A DNA stretch of 55,492 bases from contig NZ_KI519479.1 of NCBI RefSeq assembly GCF_000482725.1, positions 198,434 through 253,925 on the forward strand, read 5' to 3'. The notes beneath the pieces were generated by a model that did no database searches, was not told the DNA's origin, and worked only from the letters and a program-made list of their open reading frames with translations. Below are positions 19,020 to 27,701 of the stretch, piece by piece; the first letter of the stretch is position 1; every line of letters begins with the position of its first letter. Both the position numbers and the translations under genes were made by a program. This DNA comes from Psychromonas arctica DSM 14288. GTDB taxonomy: Bacteria > Pseudomonadota > Gammaproteobacteria > Enterobacterales > Psychromonadaceae.

Positions 19020-20417
19020 ATGGAAAAACATTATATTGAATTTAATGAAGTGGATTACATTGTACCTGCTGAAACTTATAACATTGAGTATTCTTATTTA
19101 AGTAAACAAGGGTTCCCTTTTACCAAAGAATTTTTACTTAGATCATTATATATCTCGCCATTATCGAAGTTTGAATTAGCTTCATTTTTTGGTTTCAATC
19201 AACGAGAACTTGATGTTGCTATAGAGGAGCCTTTCAACAAAGGTGAAGTGTCATATCTTGAAGACGGAAGGCTATCTCTGACTATGCTAGCTAAAGGATA
19301 TTTTTCTGTTTGGGAAGATAAACCGATGGTTGAAAAGCCACAATCAAGAGCATCGAATGTGACTTTTGAGTTGGTAGGTTTCAACAAGGTCCATAACCAT
19401 CATGGAGCATGGACTACTGGGCTTAGACTCGATGTTAATCATGAAATACAAAGTATGAGTGAACAACACGCTCGCGGTATGTTTACCAAGCATTTTCAGC
19501 GATTTTATGAATCTGGTGATCTAGGAAGTATTAAAACGCAAGAGAATGCATTACCGAGCCTTTATTCTGTAGACAGTGTTACCCGCAAGAAAACAATTGG
19601 ACATCGGTTAAGGCGCAAGTTTGAAATAGATTTTGATAATAAATTAAAACCATTCTATGTCGATAAAATTTATGAAAATGATGATGCTATTGTTCATGCT
19701 GTTTCAAAGGAAACTGACAATATTAGATTAGAAAATAATATTACGAGTATTCAAGAGGCTTGGGATGTTTTTGAGGATATGTCGATAGCTAGATTTGTGA
19801 AAGTGAATGAAATTGATTTACGCGGTATAGTTGCTGAGATGGCCACAAGTACTAATAATAAACCTTATGAGTTGATAATAGGGCCACTTTATGGGAACCA
19901 ACCTTGGGCGAAAATAGAACAAGCGATCAAACAATTAAAACCAATAAAGCAGCAAGGTAATTTAAAAAAATTAAGCTGGGTAGGTGCAAATACCAAGTAT
20001 TGGGGGATGAGTGAAAATTTCAATAAAGTCAAAGAAAGTATTGAAGGATATCAAAAGAGTAACAAAGGTAAAAACTATGACTTAGCTTTGTATTTACCAA
20101 GTGACGAACAAGTTAATGCTAAAGAAAAGGCATCAAGGGAATGGAAGCATAAAATTGGGAATTTATCTTTCTGTAATGGGATTTTAAATGGTTTATTTGA
20201 TGGAAGTGTTGAAGTTATTTTATTAGAAAACGAATTTGCAGCCGTTAGTTATCATCTTTCAATGCCAGATCTAAGCCCTGCACCGATCCCTTTGGGTTAT
20301 TTCACTAAAGATAAGCAACTAGTAAAGCATATCGCGAAAGTCGTTGATGATTTTCTTAAGGGGTCTATTGCCCATGGCAAACCTAATTTAATTGGTTCTT
20401 TAAATACAAATAGATAA
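19020..20417 (+). CDS. Unrecognised partner of the kinase-helicase (possible MkoB-like)
   Basis: A 465-residue protein I do not firmly recognise. Residues about 35-100 look like a winged helix (RSLYISPLSKFELASFFGFN, then an EVSYLEDGRLSLT wing). A middle alpha/beta region follows, and the C-terminal third (YELIIGPLYGNQPW, LKKLSWVGANTKYW, DLALYLPSDEQ, GSVEVILLENEFAAVS) suggests a phospholipase-D-like or Rossmann-type fold. I see no clear HxKx4D motif. It begins 5 nt after the helicase gene and ends 16 nt before hsdR, so it is surely co-expressed. In Mokosh type I the helicase partner is a PLD-family nuclease, which would fit its place, but this assignment rests on context. Confidence 0.55.
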   Translation: MEKHYIEFNEVDYIVPAETYNIEYSYLSKQGFPFTKEFLLRSLYISPLSKFELASFFGFNQRELDVAIEEPFNKGEVSYLEDGRLSLTMLAKGYFSVWEDKPMVEKPQSRASNVTFELVGFNKVHNHHGAWTTGLRLDVNHEIQSMSEQHARGMFTKHFQRFYESGDLGSIKTQENALPSLYSVDSVTRKKTIGHRLRRKFEIDFDNKLKPFYVDKIYENDDAIVHAVSKETDNIRLENNITSIQEAWDVFEDMSIARFVKVNEIDLRGIVAEMATSTNNKPYELIIGPLYGNQPWAKIEQAIKQLKPIKQQGNLKKLSWVGANTKYWGMSENFNKVKESIEGYQKSNKGKNYDLALYLPSDEQVNAKEKASREWKHKIGNLSFCNGILNGLFDGSVEVILLENEFAAVSYHLSMPDLSPAPIPLGYFTKDKQLVKHIAKVVDDFLKGSIAHGKPNLIGSLNTNR

Positions 20418-20433
20418 CAACCTGAGATTTAAT

Positions 20434-23400
20434 ATGAAATTTACTGAAGCCAAGTTAGAAGAAGCAATTATTGAGCTGTTAGGCGAGCAAGGTTATCCAC
20501 ACAGTAAAGGTGGAGAGCATCCATTATTAGTTGATGGTGTGCGTGCTCAATCTGAGGTGTTAATTACAGCGGATTTACGGGTATTCTTAGCGAAGCGTTA
20601 TCAAAGTGCAGGTATTACTAACGGTGAAATTGATTCGATTATTCGCAAGCTAGAAACCTTGCCTGCCAGTGATTTATACGACAGCAATAAAACCTTTTGT
20701 AAGTGGCTGAGTGATGGTTTTTTATTAAAACGTGAATCTGCTAGTACCGCCTGCAGTACTTCGCAAAAAGATTTGTACATTCAACTGCTTGATTACGACA
20801 ACGTTGAAATGTGTGTTAGACAGTCGTTATTTCCTGATGTTGTCGATTCGAGCTTTGATCAACAAGCGTTAAAGGTAGCTGAAAATAATGTGGCTTACTT
20901 GGCGGATGCTAAAGCAACGCAGGCAACGGATGACGACAATATTTATCGAGTGGTGAGTCAGTTAGAGATTGTCGGCGCAACGGGTGAAAAACGTATTCCT
21001 GATGCGATTTTATATATCAATGGATTACCGCTAGTTGTCTTTGAATTTAAAAGTGCGATACGCGAAAAAGCGCCGATATTTGAAGCCTTTGAGCAGTTAA
21101 TGATTCGCTATCGCCGAGATATTCCACAACTGTTTGTATTTAATACCTTGTGTGTGATCAGTGATGGCGTGAATAATAAAATGGGTAACTTATTTGCCCC
21201 TTATCAATTTTTTTATTCTTGGGGCAAAGTGAGTGGACAAGAGTTGGTTGCTGAAGATGGCATCAACTCGTTACATACTATGCTTCAAGGCTTATTTGAT
21301 AAAGCGCGTTTGCGTGATGTTATGCGTCACTTTGTTTTCTTCCCTGATGCGAGTAAAAAAGAGATAAAGATTGTACCGCGCTATCCACAATATTATGCGG
21401 CGAAAAAGCTATTCGAAAATATCAAAACCCATCAAAAACCAATGGGAGATGGTAAAGGGGGGACGTACTTTGGTGCAACGGGGTGTGGTAAGAGTTATAC
21501 CATGCAGTTTTTATCACGCTTGTTGATGAAAAGTGTCGATTTTAAAAGTCCAACTATTATTTTAATCACTGACCGAACCGATTTAGACGACCAGCTATCA
21601 CAGCAGTTTGGTAATGCTAAAACCTACATTGGTGACAACACGATCACCACGATCACTAGCCGTAGCCATTTACGTGAGTTATTAAAAGGACGTAACAGTG
21701 GCGGTTTATTTTTAACGACCATTCATAAGTTTAGCGAAGATACTGAACTGTTAACGGATCGCTGTAATGTTATTTGTATTTCAGATGAAGCGCACCGTAG
21801 CCAAGTCAATCTCGATCAAAAAGTAACCGTCACAGAAACCGGCGTTAAGAAAACCTACGGCTTTGCAAAATACCTGCACGACTCTTTACCTAATGCTACT
21901 TATGTTGGTTTTACCGGCACACCGGTTGATGCCACCTTAGATGTGTTTGGTCAAGTAGTTGATTCATACACCATGACAGAATCGGTAAAAGATGAAATTA
22001 CAGTGCGTATTGTTTACGAAGGACGTGCCGCTAAAGTCTGTTTGAACAACAGTAAACTCAAAGAGATTGAACAATATTATAAAGATTGTGAAGCAGTAGG
22101 TAGTAATGAATTACAGATAGAAGAGAGCAAAAAAGCAACCGCTAATATGAATTCGATATTAGGCGACCCTGACCGTATTAGCGCAATAGCAAAAGACTTT
22201 GTCGAGCATTATGAAAAACGTGTTGAAGAAGGCTCCACAGTCGCTGGTAAGGCAATGTTTGTCTGTAATTCGCGTGGCATTGCTTATCAGTTATACCAAG
22301 AGCTAGAAACATTACGTCCAGCTTGGTTTGACAAAATTGATACTGATAATGCCATTAAGTTATCTGAAGTTGAACGTAAACGAGCGATCAGTGAAGGGCG
22401 TATTGCCGCACCTTCTGAACGGGTGAAAATGATCATGACCCGTGGTAAAGATGATGTTGCGCGTTTGTATCATTTACTTGGTGGAAAAGACGAACGTAAA
22501 GCCTTAGATACACAGTTTAAAAATAAAAACTCAAACTTTAAAATCGCAATCGTGGTTGATATGTGGCTAACGGGTTTTGATGTGCCATTTTTAGATACCA
22601 TGTATATCGATAAACCGATTCAAAAACACAGTTTAATTCAAACTATCTCTCGTGTTAATCGTCAGTTTGAAGGCAAAGATAAAGGTTTAGTTGTTGATTA
22701 TATTGGTATTAAATCAGCAATGAATAAAGCGTTGGCCCAATATTCTAAAACTGATGAAACCAATTTTGAAGATGTTGAAGCCTCTATTATTGAAGTTAAA
22801 AATCATCTCGCTTTGTTAAAAGATGCTTTCCATACATTCGATACCTCTCCGTACTTTACTGGCCAAGCGGTCGCGCAGTTAAATTGTTTAAATCATGCGG
22901 CTGAATTTGTATTAGTCACTGAAAAACGTAAAAAACGCTTCATTGATATAATGAAACGTTTAAAAGCCGCTTATGACGTTTGTTGTGGTAGCGAGAAAAT
23001 AAACGAAGAGGAGCGTAATCATATCCACTTCTATTTAGCGATTCGCTCTATTGTTTTCAAACTCAGTACTGGCGAAGTGCCCGATGCCGCACAAATGAAT
23101 GCCAAGGTACGTGAAATGATCTCTGAAGCATTACAAAGTGATGGCGTAGAAGAGATCTTTAAACTGGGTAATGAAAATGGTGGCGAGATTGATATTTTCA
23201 ATGATGATTACATCGCTAAAATTGAAAAAATTAAACTTCCTAATACCAAGATTAAGATATTACAACAGTTGTTGGCTAAAGCGATTGGCGAATTAAAGAA
23301 AGTAAACCAAGTACAAGGCACTGATTTCACCAAACGTTTTGAAGCATTAGTTGAACGCTATAACGAACGTAAAGAAGATGATGTATTAGTGAGTGAAGTC

Positions 23401-23766
23401 TTAGAAGAGTTTTCTGACAGTATGGTTGACCTCATCTATGGTGTGCGTGATGAAATGAATGCTGGCGATGAGTTAGGTATTGATATCGAAGAAAAAGCCT
23501 TTTATGACGCATTAAAAACCTTAGCTGTTCGGTATGACTTTGATTATCCAGAAGACAAACTCATTGAGCTGGCTAAAGCGGTAAAAGTGATTGTCGATAA
23601 TAAAGCTAAGTTTACAGACTGGAATCACCGTGATGATATCAAAGCGGCTTTAAAGGTAGAGTTGATATTAATACTAGCCAAGTTTGGTTACCCACCGGTA
23701 AGCCGCGATGAAGTGTATAAAGAGATATTTGAGCAAGCTGAGGCGGTTAAGGCTAGAGGAGCTTAA
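20434..23766 (+). CDS. hsdR: Type I restriction endonuclease subunit HsdR
   Basis: A 1110-residue translocating nuclease. The N-terminal nuclease domain has D190 and E204-F-K206 (RIPDAILYINGLPLVVFEFK), the PD-(D/E)xK core of HsdR. The SF2 motor has Walker A GATGCGKS (347-354), DEAH (451-454), GFTGTP, and a motif VI-like region ending QTISRVNRQFEGKDKG. The C-terminal helical domain that binds the methylase follows. It is intact, and is separated from hsdM-hsdS by four inserted genes, all in the same direction. The complex would cut unmodified foreign DNA after ATP-driven translocation. Confidence 0.95.
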   Translation: MKFTEAKLEEAIIELLGEQGYPHSKGGEHPLLVDGVRAQSEVLITADLRVFLAKRYQSAGITNGEIDSIIRKLETLPASDLYDSNKTFCKWLSDGFLLKRESASTACSTSQKDLYIQLLDYDNVEMCVRQSLFPDVVDSSFDQQALKVAENNVAYLADAKATQATDDDNIYRVVSQLEIVGATGEKRIPDAILYINGLPLVVFEFKSAIREKAPIFEAFEQLMIRYRRDIPQLFVFNTLCVISDGVNNKMGNLFAPYQFFYSWGKVSGQELVAEDGINSLHTMLQGLFDKARLRDVMRHFVFFPDASKKEIKIVPRYPQYYAAKKLFENIKTHQKPMGDGKGGTYFGATGCGKSYTMQFLSRLLMKSVDFKSPTIILITDRTDLDDQLSQQFGNAKTYIGDNTITTITSRSHLRELLKGRNSGGLFLTTIHKFSEDTELLTDRCNVICISDEAHRSQVNLDQKVTVTETGVKKTYGFAKYLHDSLPNATYVGFTGTPVDATLDVFGQVVDSYTMTESVKDEITVRIVYEGRAAKVCLNNSKLKEIEQYYKDCEAVGSNELQIEESKKATANMNSILGDPDRISAIAKDFVEHYEKRVEEGSTVAGKAMFVCNSRGIAYQLYQELETLRPAWFDKIDTDNAIKLSEVERKRAISEGRIAAPSERVKMIMTRGKDDVARLYHLLGGKDERKALDTQFKNKNSNFKIAIVVDMWLTGFDVPFLDTMYIDKPIQKHSLIQTISRVNRQFEGKDKGLVVDYIGIKSAMNKALAQYSKTDETNFEDVEASIIEVKNHLALLKDAFHTFDTSPYFTGQAVAQLNCLNHAAEFVLVTEKRKKRFIDIMKRLKAAYDVCCGSEKINEEERNHIHFYLAIRSIVFKLSTGEVPDAAQMNAKVREMISEALQSDGVEEIFKLGNENGGEIDIFNDDYIAKIEKIKLPNTKIKILQQLLAKAIGELKKVNQVQGTDFTKRFEALVERYNERKEDDVLVSEVLEEFSDSMVDLIYGVRDEMNAGDELGIDIEEKAFYDALKTLAVRYDFDYPEDKLIELAKAVKVIVDNKAKFTDWNHRDDIKAALKVELILILAKFGYPPVSRDEVYKEIFEQAEAVKARGA

Positions 23767-23768
23767 TC

Positions 23769-23873
23769 ATGAATGCTGTAGATACTATTTATTCACAGGA
23801 AGTTGTTACAGAACTGCCAGATGAAGAGCTTTGTAAACGTCTATTTGAATGTTGGTATCTAATGAAAAAATAG
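23769..23873 (+). CDS. Possible 34-residue protein coupled to hsdR
   Basis: An ATG two bases after the hsdR stop opens a 34-codon frame (MNAVDTIYSQEVV, then LPDEELCKRLFECWYLMKK) ending at TAG 23871. AGGAGC at 23756-23761 is a good ribosome binding site at proper spacing. The product is acidic with one amphipathic helix. I know no family for it. It could be a short regulator or the stub of a decayed gene, since the sequence after it is decayed. Confidence 0.4.
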   Translation: MNAVDTIYSQEVVTELPDEELCKRLFECWYLMKK

Positions 23874-23890
23874 AAGTTTGGGGGCTAGTT

Positions 23891-24272
23891 ATGATGAGGA
23901 GTGAGCCCGGAATTAAAAAGGTAAAGACTATATTTGAAAATAGGGAAATTAGTTATTCATTCAAACTCGTCAAAATATTGATAACGGAGTTTATGTTGGT
24001 TCAGGATATGTCAAATCGATTTTAGAAAATGACTCAAATACTTGGGTGAGGGCTGATCTTATCTTTACCTCCTGGGCAATAAGAAAGAGAACCAATTTGA
24101 TCTCACTGTTAAAAGGAACTCACTAGTTAAGTTAGTTTCTATGCCATTGAATAAGAATGATGTAATAATTGATGAAAAAGCCAGCTATACCTCCTACACT
24201 ATCTATGGTGAGGTCTATGACCTTCATTTAGTAAAACACAATACAAAAATTAAAGAAAAGCTCTGTAAATAA
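23891..24272 (+). pseudogene. Decayed gene spread over three frames
   Basis: An ATG at 23891 opens 44 codons ending at TAG 24023. Coding-like sequence continues in a second frame (IDNGVYVGSGYVKSILENDS, then TWVRADLIFTSW) to a TAG near 24124, and in a third (MPLNKNDVIIDEKASYTSY, then IYGEVYDLHLVKH) to TAA 24270. Read across the shifts it makes one protein of about 120 residues. I do not recognise the family. At least two frameshifts are needed, so it is most likely a broken cargo gene. Confidence 0.5.
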
Positions 24273-24316
24273 TATGGCACAATATAAGCTTTTTAAAGCT
24301 ACATCATGACTTGTAT

Positions 24317-25019
24317 AAAGTGATCACTTTTGGATAACATCTTTCTAATAAATTCTCCTTTAATTATTATTTTTACTATGTTTTATATTAAAGCTCAGTT
24401 CAACATTATTTTAAATTAAGTCAGATCCATTAAGCTACGACGATGTCTAACAAAGATTAAATTAATTAATTAAACTCTAAGATGAATATAGGATTTTATT
24501 TTTATCTCATTAGCTAGAAACCGCTTTTTAGCTAATGAGATAGATTGTTTTAGAATTTATCACCTAAGACAATACTCAAATTACTATTAAAATTGGCCTG
24601 TAAATATAGTAAAATGGATATCTATTGTTTATTTCTTAACGAGTTCCATTAAAGTGTTTTTTTTTGGGGTTAAGTATATAAATATAAAATTTTAGAGTAA
24701 CCAAAATAAAACAATGTAGGTGGTTAAAAAAAGACCATTTTTTAGTGTGGTTTACATAAAATCAATTAGATATATGTTTTTTTATTAAAGGAAGTAAAAA
24801 CATACGAGGAAAAATGAGCTGTGTAGAGGGGACGCAATTTTTAAAGTGATCACTTAATCTTTAGCGTGATAAACAAAGTAGTCATACTAAAAATAGATAA
24901 AAATGCTATTTAAAGTTGTTTATTTGTATGCTTTGTATGTTTTTAGTTCGCAGATGATTGAATATGCTGTTTTTTAATAAATGAGAGTGATCACTTTGGC
25001 TATGTAGAGTGATCACTTT
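24317..25019. repeat. Four copies of the palindrome (A/G)AGTGATCACTT
   Basis: Copies lie at 24317-24330, 24843-24856, 24984-24997 and 25006-25019. All share the 11-bp AGTGATCACTT, which contains the 10-bp perfect palindrome AGTGATCACT; the last two are 22 bp apart centre to centre, two helical turns. All lie on the int2 side of the non-coding gap. They could be sites for int2, an excision factor, AlpA or another regulator. Each contains a GATC Dam site. Confidence 0.75.
24504..24542. terminator. Stem-loop, TATCTCATTAGCTA / TAGCTAATGAGATA
   Basis: Fourteen complementary bases flank a short loop (GAAACCGCTTTT). T-rich sequence lies on both sides. It may end the restriction operon transcript from the left; it also resembles the kind of palindrome found at element ends. 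Confidence 0.5.
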
Positions 25020-25050
25020 ATAAATTGAAATTTATGGTTATTTAAGTTTT

Positions 25051-26253
25051 TCATTTTATTGAGAGACTTAGTATTCCAGGTTGAAAGTCATTCAGCCAGG
25101 TATGATATTTATTTAAAGCTTGTCTCTTTAGAGTCGGAACCGTTGTGTGTATGTAAGTTTCACTTAATATTCCTCTTCTATGGTTTATCATCATCTCCGC
25201 TACCTCAGAATCAACACCTAATTCTAACAATTTACTTCTAAATATTTTTCTTAATGATCTACTCGTCCAGTTGTTTAAACTAACCTTTTGCACCATTGAG
25301 TGGCTTTTCATTGCACTTACTGGTTTTCTTTTGGCTATACCAGGAAACAAATACACCCCTTTATATCGTCTCTTGCATTGGTATTTACGATATTGCTGCA
25401 ATAGTTTTACTATCTTGTCGGTTATTGGCACTGTTAATTCATCTCCATTTTTAGTGATTTTACCTGGGATATGTAGAGTGTTAGATTGAAAGCAAAAGTA
25501 ATCCCATTTAAGTTGCCTTGTTTCTCCTATACGGGTTCCATGAGCCAACATTAATATTATTAAACATTGTATTGAAGGTTTTTGGTCCTTTATGTTCTTA
25601 TGAACTTCATCTAATTGAGTCGCTCTTAGACGTGTTGGTTCAGCTACTATTTTCTCTTTAATAAAATCAGAGAACTTTAAAGCGACGAGTTCATGGGCTT
25701 CAATTAGTTTTAAAAACATTGCTTTGGTAAAAAGTTGTTTAAGAATATTCCAAACAGATCGCATTGTTGAGTTTTGCAAAGTGCTTTGCATCGGCCAAAA
25801 AAATTTAGACTCCAAAGTTTCTCTGTTTATCGCTGTTATCTGTAAATCCCCAATTAATGGGATAATATGACGAGTAATAGCCCATTTAATGGTGTCTTTC
25901 CGTAGATTGGAAATAGATGCATTCGTTTTACTTCTTTGTAAGTACCAATTAGCTAACAAATCAACGTTTGCAAAGGAGCTATTAATAACGCCATCCGGAT
26001 TGAGAGTGAATTTAACCTGATAGGTGCTTAAGTTAGCTTGAATATCAGAAAAACTTAAAATAGGCCAATTTGCTATTTTTTTAAAATAACTTTTACCTTG
26101 GGCTCTTTGGACAAAGTACCAAGATGCTTTCTCTCTATTCTTATGGAACCTTAAGCGAAGCGGGTAGCGGGGGTCTCTAAGTTCAAAAATGTCAGTTTCT
26201 AATTGCATCTTTTTGATTGTATTATTTGAGTACTTTATAACTTTATTTTTCAT
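25051..26253 (-). CDS. Tyrosine site-specific integrase, int2
   Basis: A 400-residue integrase with an N-terminal arm-binding-like domain (about 1-95), a core-binding domain (about 96-195) and a catalytic domain. Likely catalytic residues are R241 (HGTRIGE), R335 (SRSLRK), H358 (INHRRG) and the nucleophile Y367 (ETYIH). The first His of the usual HxxR box is Arg here (R332), a change seen in some integrases. It is the last gene of a minus-strand block with the helicase, primase and AlpA genes. Its 3' end faces the palindrome cluster, where its own attachment site may lie. No tmRNA-tail copy is visible there. Confidence 0.85.
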   Translation of the reverse strand: MKNKVIKYSNNTIKKMQLETDIFELRDPRYPLRLRFHKNREKASWYFVQRAQGKSYFKKIANWPILSFSDIQANLSTYQVKFTLNPDGVINSSFANVDLLANWYLQRSKTNASISNLRKDTIKWAITRHIIPLIGDLQITAINRETLESKFFWPMQSTLQNSTMRSVWNILKQLFTKAMFLKLIEAHELVALKFSDFIKEKIVAEPTRLRATQLDEVHKNIKDQKPSIQCLIILMLAHGTRIGETRQLKWDYFCFQSNTLHIPGKITKNGDELTVPITDKIVKLLQQYRKYQCKRRYKGVYLFPGIAKRKPVSAMKSHSMVQKVSLNNWTSRSLRKIFRSKLLELGVDSEVAEMMINHRRGILSETYIHTTVPTLKRQALNKYHTWLNDFQPGILSLSIK

Positions 26254-26342
26254 TATTTATCCTTTTATTCTAATTACAAACAGCAATGGGTAATGATCTA
26301 TTAGCAGTCATTGCTGTTAACTTTCATTTAGCTTGCTTTAAC

Positions 26343-27701
26343 TTAAAATAAATCTTTGTCAGTTAAGCCGTGCTCTTCTGCAAAAGTTTTACGTAATATT
26401 TGAATGTTTGGAGTTTCATAATAAATACCTCCGTTTCGGTCTGCTCTTAATCCTATTTTTTTAAAACCTAGTTTTATTAACTTTTTGGCTAATAAAGAGC
26501 GGGCGGCTCTATCTTTTACTTTTAAACCTTTATTATCTTGATATTCAGCTGCTTTGATCCATTCAATAAACCTTTTCATTAAAATAGTCGAAGGTGTTCT
26601 TTTTTCATTATTAAAAGGTGACTCGGTATTTAGCTCTTCATAGAAATATTCGTCCACCATGCTGAAATTTGAAATTTTTTGTTCTATTAGCTCCTTCGTC
26701 ATCGGAGCGTTAAATGGATCAAAATCAGTTAGGTCCATATTTAATAAGTAATGTAAGAATGCACTTGTAAACTCTCCATTATTTATTAATCTATTAAATT
26801 CTTTCCAATATTCTCTATCATTAGCCTTTTCAGAACTTGCTTCAATTAATAAAAATCGTCTTTCCCTTTTACCAGCAGGAAATACTTCTTCATGATTACT
26901 CGCAAATATAAATCTAGCTAGATTTGCCATTGGTTCTGCCTCTACACCTTTTTTTTCTAACTGGCATATAGGTTCGGAAATAAGCCCCTTTATTTTGTCA
27001 AAAGTATCACTACTCATTAAGTTTACTTCATCAGCAAAAATCAATAATTTAGATATTAAAATACTATTAAAGTTACGTGTTACTAGTTGAGAACCATTGA
27101 TTTGACTTGCATGGACCCCTAGTATTCTTTGTAATAAGCGAAATAAACTGCCTTTACCTGTGCCTTCAACTGATTTTAGGAATATAGCGACGGTCGGTTT
27201 TTTATCTGGGTGTTGGAATATATGTGCCAACCACTGAATAAAATAATGACCAGCATCTTCATTACCATTACACAAAATATTTTTTATGTGTTGAATGATA
27301 AAAGTACAGTCGCCTTGCTTTGACTTGCACTTCCAACTCTCGAATAAGTTGTAGCAGCCTTTTGGAGATTTGGTTATATCAGGGTAAAAACCAATACCAT
27401 TTTCATAAAAGGCTTTGTGTTCCCAGTGTGTCCATGCGGTCCCACGGTTCATGTTAGCCACGGTTGATTTATGAGTAAAATAATTGTGAAAACTTTGAAT
27501 AGGTCCAAAAGCTAGTTTTGTACCATTAATTGAACAATCAACTTTTGCTACGATTAAATGTTTACCTCCGATGATTACATGGGCATATTTATTATTTAAT
27601 TCATTAAGGGTGGCAATTTCATTGTCCGTTAATATTCTTCCTTTTATCATTGAAATTTTTGGAGTATCACTATTGGTTATTATTTTTATAGGCCCATTCA
27701 T
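26343..27701 (-). CDS. DUF5906-type (SF3-like) replicative helicase of a satellite or phage
   Basis: A 452-residue protein with a Walker A EGTGKGS, a Walker B-like KLLIFADEV, and a sensor/finger region FIFASNHEEVFPAGKRERRF, the typical layout of the DUF5906/primase-helicase C-terminal family in P4-like satellites and phages. The N-terminal 150 residues have no motif I recognise. The C-terminus (after about 330) may be a winged-helix DNA-binding tail. It overlaps the primase gene by 4 nt, so the two act as split primase and helicase for replication of the element. Confidence 0.82.
   Translation of the reverse strand: MNGPIKIITNSDTPKISMIKGRILTDNEIATLNELNNKYAHVIIGGKHLIVAKVDCSINGTKLAFGPIQSFHNYFTHKSTVANMNRGTAWTHWEHKAFYENGIGFYPDITKSPKGCYNLFESWKCKSKQGDCTFIIQHIKNILCNGNEDAGHYFIQWLAHIFQHPDKKPTVAIFLKSVEGTGKGSLFRLLQRILGVHASQINGSQLVTRNFNSILISKLLIFADEVNLMSSDTFDKIKGLISEPICQLEKKGVEAEPMANLARFIFASNHEEVFPAGKRERRFLLIEASSEKANDREYWKEFNRLINNGEFTSAFLHYLLNMDLTDFDPFNAPMTKELIEQKISNFSMVDEYFYEELNTESPFNNEKRTPSTILMKRFIEWIKAAEYQDNKGLKVKDRAARSLLAKKLIKLGFKKIGLRADRNGGIYYETPNIQILRKTFAEEHGLTDKDLF

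Larger units (their letters stand above)
24273..25050. other. Long AT-rich non-coding stretch
   Basis: Nearly 780 nt with no credible ORF. It holds four copies of an AGTGATCACTT palindrome (described separately) and an inverted repeat near 24504-24540 (TATCTCATTAGCTA facing TAGCTAATGAGATA) that would form a strong hairpin of 14 pairs. It separates the restriction operon from int2, whose 3' end faces it. Confidence 0.6.

Noticed and set aside
19020-20417. Clear PLD (HKD) nuclease call for the helicase partner
   Set aside because: No HxKx4D motif can be read; WKHKIG is the nearest and does not fit the spacing.
24273-25050. Possible CRISPR-like array from the repeated palindromes
   Set aside because: Spacing of the four copies is irregular (526, 141 and 22 bp), the repeat is only 11 bp, and there are no cas genes.
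23767-25050. A third tmRNA-tail copy that would separate the int1 and int2 elements as tandem insertions
   Set aside because: I scanned for CCCCATC/CCACCA-like cores here and saw none, so tandem insertion at ssrA is not supported for int2.
25059-25489. Plus-strand frames opposite int2
   Set aside because: Antisense to well-conserved integrase catalytic motifs; no ribosome binding sites.
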